From Ectocarpus siliculosus (taxonomy: Eukaryota; Sar; Phaeophyceae; Ectocarpales; Ectocarpaceae): a stretch of 23,772 nt of DNA. Where the stretch lies: contig FN648803.1 of the NCBI GenBank assembly GCA_000310025.1, positions 13,384-37,155 on the forward strand. Direction: 5' to 3'. Positions within the stretch are counted from its first letter, which is position 1; each line of letters begins with the position of its first letter. Positions 18,779-23,772 of this stretch are shown piece after piece. The notes under the pieces were generated by a model. It was not told the origin of the DNA. It searched no databases and saw only the letters and a list, made by a program, of their open reading frames with translations. A program made the position numbers and the translations under genes.

Positions 18779-19990
18779 CTATCCGTTCCCCCAGACGGTC
18801 CCCTCCCCCGGCTGTCTCGATACGATCCTACTGCCGTCTGTAAGTTTCCGTGACACTCGCCGCGAATCCTCTACATTGTTTCGCGCGTACGGCTTGTATG
18901 CATCCGACCTCCACTTCCCTTCTCTCTGAATCACTCGTTCTGCGATGTCTCCGCCCGATGCAAGAGCCGTCGCGCCTCCAATTCGCAACGAGTGCAACGC
19001 GTACTCCTGGGGGTTACGCCCCGACCTCGCTACCACTTCTCTGAGTGCACGGAGGGCAGCAGTATACCTCACTACTCTCACTGCTCTTCCACTACGGTAC
19101 GAAGCCAACGGTGCGGAGTCAGGGAACGTCGCATGACACGATAACAGCTCCACCACAAGAGCCACCGCGCCACCGCGTGCTCTCACACCTGACTGCGGTC
19201 CGGTGACTTCGTCTCGCGTACGAACCCGTATGTTTCCTTTCTGCTCTTGATCGGCCTTGTGCCCTCTAAACCTCATTTCGACACGGTCTGCTCTACGATA
19301 GTGACTAAAGACTAATTGCGTCTCGCCAGCAAACAATGCTACGTCCGCCCTCGTAAGACAGTGTGCCTCATGCACCCTGCCCGCATCATTCGCGAACACC
19401 TCATCAGACCGTGTGATAAAGAGATAGGACAAGCACAGACACAGCCACATCACTCTGCCCCCTTCCCCCCAGTTCTGGCTTGCGCTTTCCCCGTCCAGCA
19501 GCATACGCCAAGGCACAGGCAGGCGCACACGGCGTACCGTCCCCACAGCCACGTGGTTCCTCGCAATCCCCCTTAGCGCACATTTCAACATCGGAGACGA
19601 CAAGTCTAGCTCGACAGAAGCTTCCAGCCTATGAAAATGTTGTACAGCCGTGAGTTTTCCGGATATTGTACTCGCTAGATTACCCTCAGACTCGAAACAC
19701 CAGGCTACGAAGTCTATCAACTCCCACACATGAAGGTCCCCGGCACGTTGCCCTAGGAACTTGGGCTTCTCCGTCAGCCTGCGAAACGTGCACCAAGAGT
19801 TGAAGCCTGACGTGTAAGTCCTTCTAGACGAAGACGCAACTGAGTGCTCGACGAGCTGCATGCCAAGACGTCGGTAACAAAGTCCCGTCCTGCCTGTCCC
19901 AGGTCCTGAACCTGCTGATAGCCCTGGAGCCAACCTCGTGTAGACCGGCGTGCTGCCTTGTCCTGAACCTGCTGATAGCCCTGGAGCCAA
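18779..19990 (-). CDS. Tyrosine recombinase/integrase of a YR mobile element
   Basis: This enzyme class cuts and rejoins DNA through a tyrosine-phosphate intermediate. Numbering from codon 19990, residues 44-150 resemble the helical core-binding domain. In the catalytic domain the visible residues are Arg194 (in FITRSDE), Lys245 (HKADQ), His333 and Arg336 (HSLRIGG), Trp360 and Tyr368 (YKPYAR). The Arg336-Tyr368 spacing of 32 fits the family, so Tyr368 is the likely nucleophile. The core looks intact. The codon at 19990 is TTG. The first in-frame ATG is at 19861 (360 residues), and the frame is open up to a TAG at 20084-20086, which alone separates it from gag-like sequence in the same frame. 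The match is closest to DIRS/PAT/Ngaro-type recombinases. A Crypton is an alternative. Confidence 0.88.
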   Translation of the reverse strand: MAPGLSAGSGQGSTPVYTRLAPGLSAGSGPGTGRTGLCYRRLGMQLVEHSVASSSRRTYTSGFNSWCTFRRLTEKPKFLGQRAGDLHVWELIDFVAWCFESEGNLASTISGKLTAVQHFHRLEASVELDLSSPMLKCALRGIARNHVAVGTVRRVRLPVPWRMLLDGESASQNWGEGGRVMWLCLCLSYLFITRSDEVFANDAGRVHEAHCLTRADVALFAGETQLVFSHYRRADRVEMRFRGHKADQEQKGNIRVRTRDEVTGPQSGVRARGGAVALVVELLSCHATFPDSAPLASYRSGRAVRVVRYTAALRALREVVARSGRNPQEYALHSLRIGGATALASGGDIAERVIQREGKWRSDAYKPYARNNVEDSRRVSRKLTDGSRIVSRQPGEGTVWGNG

Positions 19991-20014
19991 CCTCGTGTAG
20001 ACCGGCGTGCTGCC
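19904..20014 (-). repeat. 57-bp tandem duplication at the YR 5' end
   Basis: 19904-19960 and 19961-20014 are identical over 54 bp with period 57. On the minus strand each encodes a 19-residue repeat containing RLAPGLSAGSG then STPVYT. The period keeps the frame. It lies before the first ATG of the recombinase, in the linker between gag-like and recombinase parts. Confidence 0.92.
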
Positions 20015-20083
20015 GTTCGATTTAGCCGCAGGTGCGCTGCCATCCGAGGTAGGCCCCCCCGCTACGCGGGAGAGCCCGCACCC

Positions 20084-21031
20084 CTATTTGTCTTTCCCGT
20101 GGGTGAAGAAGCCAGCGGCCTTGGGTCTCGCGCCGCCCTCGCCAGCGGCGCGCGCCTCTCCTCCGCGCCCTCCCCCGTTGCCGTGGCCAACGCCGCGCGC
20201 GCCGGTTGCCGGAGTTTCGGACGCTCCGCGCCTAGCGTGGGAAGGGTTCTGGGCGTGGATGTGTGGGCAGTTACGATCATGGCAACCGGACGACGAGTTG
20301 AAGGCGAAGCAGTAACCACGAGCGTGTCGAGCGATGCCGCCACTTTCTCTGTCACCAGGACGCCTTTGCGAAGCAAGGATTGCCACTCCATCTGCGACAG
20401 TTTTGAAACTGCCGGGGGCCGCCCCAGGATGAGCCACGCTTTTACCCGGCGGAGGTCCCCCCACATCCGCGCTCTATCCTTTGCCGTAGCCTTAGCCGCC
20501 TCGGCGCTGGGTGTAGCGGGGGCCCGAGAGGCCGATGGTGGGGCGGTTGTGCCCACAAGTTGCACCCCCCCCCGGAAGGGCAGGTCCTGCTGCTTGGGTG
20601 GCGATCAGGTCGTCGATCGTTGCTTGAAGCTGCTGGCGATCACCGGCAGCCTCATCGCGCTTCCGCTGCAGCTCCTCCCTCAGGCCGTCCACCAGCCCGC
20701 GGAGAGAAGCGAGCTCAGTCTCATCAGCGGGGGGGTCGCCGCGGGTGCCTGTCCCTGGCGCTCGCGAGGAGGATACCGCTCGACGCCTCGCGGGAGTACG
20801 TGATCCGCTGCGCGTCGAGGGGCGAGCCGTCGAGCTCGCCACCGATCGCGCGGTAGACCTCTCGTGCGTGGTGTCGAAGGTGTCGCCGCCCGACCTCGCC
20901 CTGCTTGCCCAGCCGCTGCCCTGCCGCTCCGCGTGGAGGCCCGTGTCGGCATCTGGTCGCGGTTGGAGTCGTATAAGCAGCGGACCGGCGGCAGGCGGCG
21001 GGCGAGCGTCAGGGCGGCGTTGCGGGAACAC
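20084..21031 (-). pseudogene. Gag-like ORF of the YR element, frame-disrupted
   Basis: In minus sense the frame begins near 21031 (GTG, after a stop at 21044-21046, so the 5' end is truncated or mutated). An Arg/Ser-rich region leads to a coiled coil (about 20720-20600, ETELASLRGLVDGL). At a run of nine G (plus-strand C, 20565-20573) the protein-like sequence moves to another frame, seen from 20565. It returns to the first frame near 20320-20345. There a C-x8-C-x4-C-x3-H zinc knuckle (about 20330-20270) follows, then a Gly/Arg/Ala-rich tail to TAG at 20084. Such knuckles are common in gag of YR retroelements. Two compensating frame changes mean it is defective unless a frameshift is used. No reverse transcriptase or RNase H lies between it and the recombinase. 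Confidence 0.65.
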
Positions 21032-21324
21032 TTCTTTTCCTCTTCATCGTGGGCGTAGTCGATCGCGCGCCTGGATCTGCAGTTAGAAATGGTCTACAAA
21101 TCCTATCTTCGGGCGAAACTATCTGACGTGGGTTTTCGTCGGGCCCAGAACGACGCGTTGTTATATCGCGAGCTCGCGTTAGTTCATTCTCGACGCCTGT
21201 GGATTGAATGGAGTGATTATTGCTGCTGACGCTACGGTCACCGGACGTCGACCAATCCCGAATATTTCTCTCTTTGGAACACTAGCGATGGTTTCTCTTT
21301 TTTTTTTTTTTTATATATATATTT
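21032..21324. other. Spacer between gag-like ORF and minisatellite
   Basis: No ORF or match to the 331-bp spacer is seen. It ends in a T-homopolymer followed by a TA run (about 21298-21322). It may contain the 5' edge of the YR element, but no boundary is visible. Confidence 0.4.
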
Positions 21325-23090
21325 TCTTGGATTCGGTGAACCCCGGTTCGCCATCGGCACGGGTGCTTCCACTCATTGGCGCGTCCCGTGCTGATACGTG
21401 TTTTTTTTTTTTTTCGATGCGTTGGATACGGTGAACTCCACTTGCCAACAGCGCGGGTGCTTCCACTCATTGGCGCGTCCCTCGCTGAAACTGACAACAC
21501 ATATGCAGCACGGGTGCTTCCACTCATTGGCGCGACCCGCACTGATGATACTTGTACGCAGCGCGGGTGCTTCCACTCATTGGCGCGTCCCTTGCTGAAA
21601 CTGACAACACATATGAGCACGGGTGCTTCCACTCATTGGCGCGTCCCGTACTGATACGTGTATGACTTCGTTTTCGATGCGTGGAGATCGGTTAATTCTA
21701 CTCGCCCAACAGCACGGGTGCGCCCACTCATTGGCGCGTCCCGTACTGATACGTGTACGGCGTTTTTGTTCTTTCTTTTTGAGATCGGTTAACTCTACTC
21801 GCCAACAGCACTCATTGGCGCGTCCCTTGCTGAAACTGACAACACATATGCAGCACGGGTGCTTCCACTCATTGGCGCGTCCCGTACTGATACGTGTACG
21901 ACTTCGTTTTCGATGCGTTGAATTCGGTTAACTCTACTCGCCAACAGCACGGGTGCGTCCACTCATTGGCGCGTCCCGTGCTAATACGTGTACGGCGTTT
22001 TGTTCTTTCTTTTTGAGATCGGTTAACTCTACTCGCCAACAGCACGAGTGCTTCCACTCGTTGGCGCGTCCCGTGCTGAGGCTGACAACACATATACAGC
22101 ACGGGTGCTTCCACTCATTGGCGCGTCCCGTACTGATGCATGATTTGTGGTATTTCCTACCGCTGCGTTGAATTCGGTTAACTCTACTCGCCAACAGCGC
22201 GGGTGCTTCCACTCATTGGTGCGTCCAATGCTGATACGTGTACGGCGTTTTGTTCTTTCTTTTTGAGATCGGTTAACTCTACTCGCCAACAGCACGAGTG
22301 CTTCCACTCATTGGCGCGTCCCGTGCTGAGGCTGACAACACATATGCAGCACGGGTGCTTCCACTCATTGGCGCGTCCCGTACTGATGCATGATTTGTGG
22401 TATTTCCTACCGCTGCGTTGAATTCGGTTAACTCTACTCGCCAACAGCGCGGGTGCTTCCACTCATTGGCGCGTCCCGTGCTGATACATGTACGGCGTTT
22501 TGTTCTTTCTTTTTGAGATCGGTTAACTCTACTCGCCAACAGCACGAGTGCTTCCACTCATTGGCGCGTCCCGTGCTGAGGCTGACATCACATATGCAGC
22601 ACGGGTGCTTCCACTCATTGGCGCGTCCCGTACTGATGCATGATTTGTGGTATTTTTCTACCGCTGCGTTGAATTCGGTTAACTCTACTCGCCAACAGCG
22701 CGGGTGCTTCCACTCATTGGCGCGTCCCGTGCTGATACATGTACGGCGTTTTGTTCTTTCTTTTTGAGATCGGTTAACTCTACTCACCAACCGCACGAGT
22801 GCTTCCACTCATTGGCGCGTCCCGTGCTGAGGCTGACATCACATATGCAGCACGGGTGCTTCCACTCATTGGCGCGTCCCGTACTGATGCATGATTTGTG
22901 GTATTTTTCTACCGCTGCGTTGAATTCGGTTAACTCTACTCGCCAACAGCGCGGGTGCTTCCACTCATTGGCGCATCCCGTGCTGATACATGTATGACTT
23001 CGTGTTTCGTTGCGTTGAGATCGGTTAACTTCCACTCACCAACAGCACGGACGAGTGCTTCCACTATTGGCGCGTCCCGTGCTGGTGCGT
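21325..23090. repeat. Minisatellite with 250-bp higher-order repeat, hairpin cores
   Basis: About 22 copies of a roughly 38-bp core share GTGCTTCCACTCATTGGCGC. The typical core is bounded by CAGCACGGG and CCCGTGCTG, which are reverse complements. Cores are separated by recurring linkers: GGTTAACTCTACTCGCCAAC, GGCTGACA-CACATATGCAG and a TTTTGTTCTTTCTTTTTGAG stretch. The linker TTTTTGAGATC ends at 22020, 22270, 22520 and 22771, so the array from about 21780 has a 250-bp higher-order unit with three cores. Units toward the left edge are shorter and more diverged. Both strands have 92-codon frames that end in each unit, so coding is unlikely. Confidence 0.93.
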
Positions 23091-23772
23091 GTCCTTGTTT
23101 TTTTTATTTTCATTGAGATCACTTCCGCATAGACAATCCTACGGCAGGTTGACGAGTTTTTGGCATGCATCAATTGCTGTCCGTGCGTTTTTGGTCGCTT
23201 AATCGTCGATGGACGTGACGTATTCTTATAGAAGGTTTGTGTCACGGCGGCAATAAATTTGACGTGATGCCCCTCGAGACCGTGATGCACTCACATGGAC
23301 CGCTACCTGACGTCCCTCGCGAGTTCGAACCTCGCGTGTCACATCCACCTCCCCCCCCTATTTTTTTCTCATCTTCTTTTTCCTTATGCATACAGCACGT
23401 AGTTCGCTGTCTCGTTTTTTTTTTCTCGTCTTCATTGTTTTTCAGTCTTTTTCTTTGAGTCTTTCTCTCGCATGCATGTGTTTTTGCTTTTATCCGTTCC
23501 CGTGAATGCTGTTGAATGCACTTTCCGATTACGTATGCGGCCGCTTTGTATGCCATGGGACTTGTCGATACCATCAGTGGGGACTTGTCAATACCATCCG
23601 TGGAGACGATTGCTTACGTGAGTGGGCATATTATCGTCGATTCCTTCAGCTATATGCCCCTCTGTGCGCGGCACAGACAAGATTGTACCGGCAAGTAGTC
23701 CCTAGTAAGCCGGGGGAAACAGAAAACAAGGCACCTGCCTCATGTGCATAATCGTGACAGCATCATGCCCTA
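23091..23772. other. Unassigned right end
   Basis: No gene is assigned. Pyrimidine-rich and T-run sequence occupies 23345-23490. A plus frame at 23516-23698 (60 codons) has no motif. A palindromic GCGAG-TTCGAAC-CTCGC stem at 23319-23335 resembles a tRNA T-arm, but no full tRNA can be folded. Confidence 0.4.
23557..23602. repeat. 23-bp tandem duplication
   Basis: GGGACTTGTC-ATACCATC-GTG occurs at 23557 and 23580, head to tail, with two differences. It lies in the unassigned right end. Confidence 0.75.

Larger units (their letters stand above)
17931..21031 (-). mobile_element. Degenerate YR retroelement, DIRS/PAT/Ngaro-like
   Basis: Order in minus sense: gag-like ORF, stop, tyrosine recombinase, 238-bp repeat, 331-bp spacer, identical 238-bp repeat. 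Known PAT/Ngaro elements run A1, gag, RT-RH, YR, B1-A2-B2. Here the B1-A2-B2 part fits, but A1 and RT-RH are missing. It is best read as an internally deleted, 5'-truncated copy. Its right limit is uncertain, because a minisatellite begins near 21325. Confidence 0.6.

Noticed and set aside
20099-20803. Plus-strand 234-codon ORF
   Set aside because: It is a GC-rich shadow of the gag-like minus frames, which carry the zinc knuckle and coiled coil.
21282-23035. Repeated 92-codon minus-strand ORFs with a conserved GRANEWKHP peptide
   Set aside because: They arise from the 250-bp satellite unit. Each ends with a stop in every unit, and the plus strand is equally open.
21352-23090. CRISPR array or integron attC-like sites
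   Set aside because: The repeats have conserved linkers rather than unique spacers, there are no cas or integron genes, and the context is eukaryotic.
23264-23343. Possible tRNA: T-arm-like GCGAG-TTCGAAC-CTCGC and a 7-bp acceptor pairing (GTGATGC with GTGTCAC)
   Set aside because: No D-arm, no A-box and no anticodon stem can be placed in the 80 nt between. The T-arm is explained by a palindrome around TTCGAA.

Overview
The window looks like nuclear DNA from a eukaryote, most likely a protist or alga. A stramenopile such as a brown alga is my best guess, held loosely. Reasons: long stretches without dense ORFs, abundant microsatellites and minisatellites, a glutamine-rich coiled-coil ORF with a consensus 5' splice site near its end, and the remains of a tyrosine-recombinase (YR) element. 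I saw no bacterial operon layout, rRNA gene, convincing tRNA or CRISPR array.

Layout. Bases 1-3900 are mostly unassigned, with a short inverted repeat, a CT microsatellite and two or three weak minus-strand exon candidates. Bases 3910-14340 are a mosaic of related repeat copies. Copy I (about 3910-6504, plus sense) and copy III (about 14340-10870, minus sense) are inverted relative to each other and share the same module order: A, the C-terminal domain of the long ORF; B, a roughly 0.64-kb repeat; C, an anonymous 0.5-kb block; D, an alanine-coding GC-rich minisatellite; E, a small exon-like ORF. A rearranged copy II (about 6505-8490) lies between them and holds an inverted B piece and a foldback. 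In copy III module B is tandemly duplicated. About 1.9 kb with no recognisable gene (8490-10400) separates copy II from a 180-bp tandem duplication at the end of copy III.

The one strong gene candidate is the minus-strand ORF 16488-13771. It is a glutamine/glutamate/arginine-rich coiled coil with three exact-period 73-residue repeats, a polyglutamine stretch and a compact C-terminal domain. That domain is duplicated, broken by a stop, at 3911-4219. A strong donor consensus at 13897/13896 suggests the gene may splice onward through modules B-D toward the exon-like ORF at 11283-10915.

Bases 16530-17930 are unassigned. Bases 17931 to about 21031 hold a minus-strand YR element: a frame-disrupted gag-like ORF (coiled coil plus CCCH zinc knuckle), a single in-frame TAG, then a YR with recognisable catalytic residues. 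Two identical 238-bp direct repeats, 331 bp apart, follow. This resembles the B1-A2-B2 end of PAT/Ngaro-type DIRS retrotransposons, but no reverse transcriptase/RNase H and no upstream A1 copy are present. Bases 21325-23090 are a minisatellite of about 22 hairpin-forming cores in a 250-bp higher-order repeat. The last 0.7 kb holds nothing I can assign.
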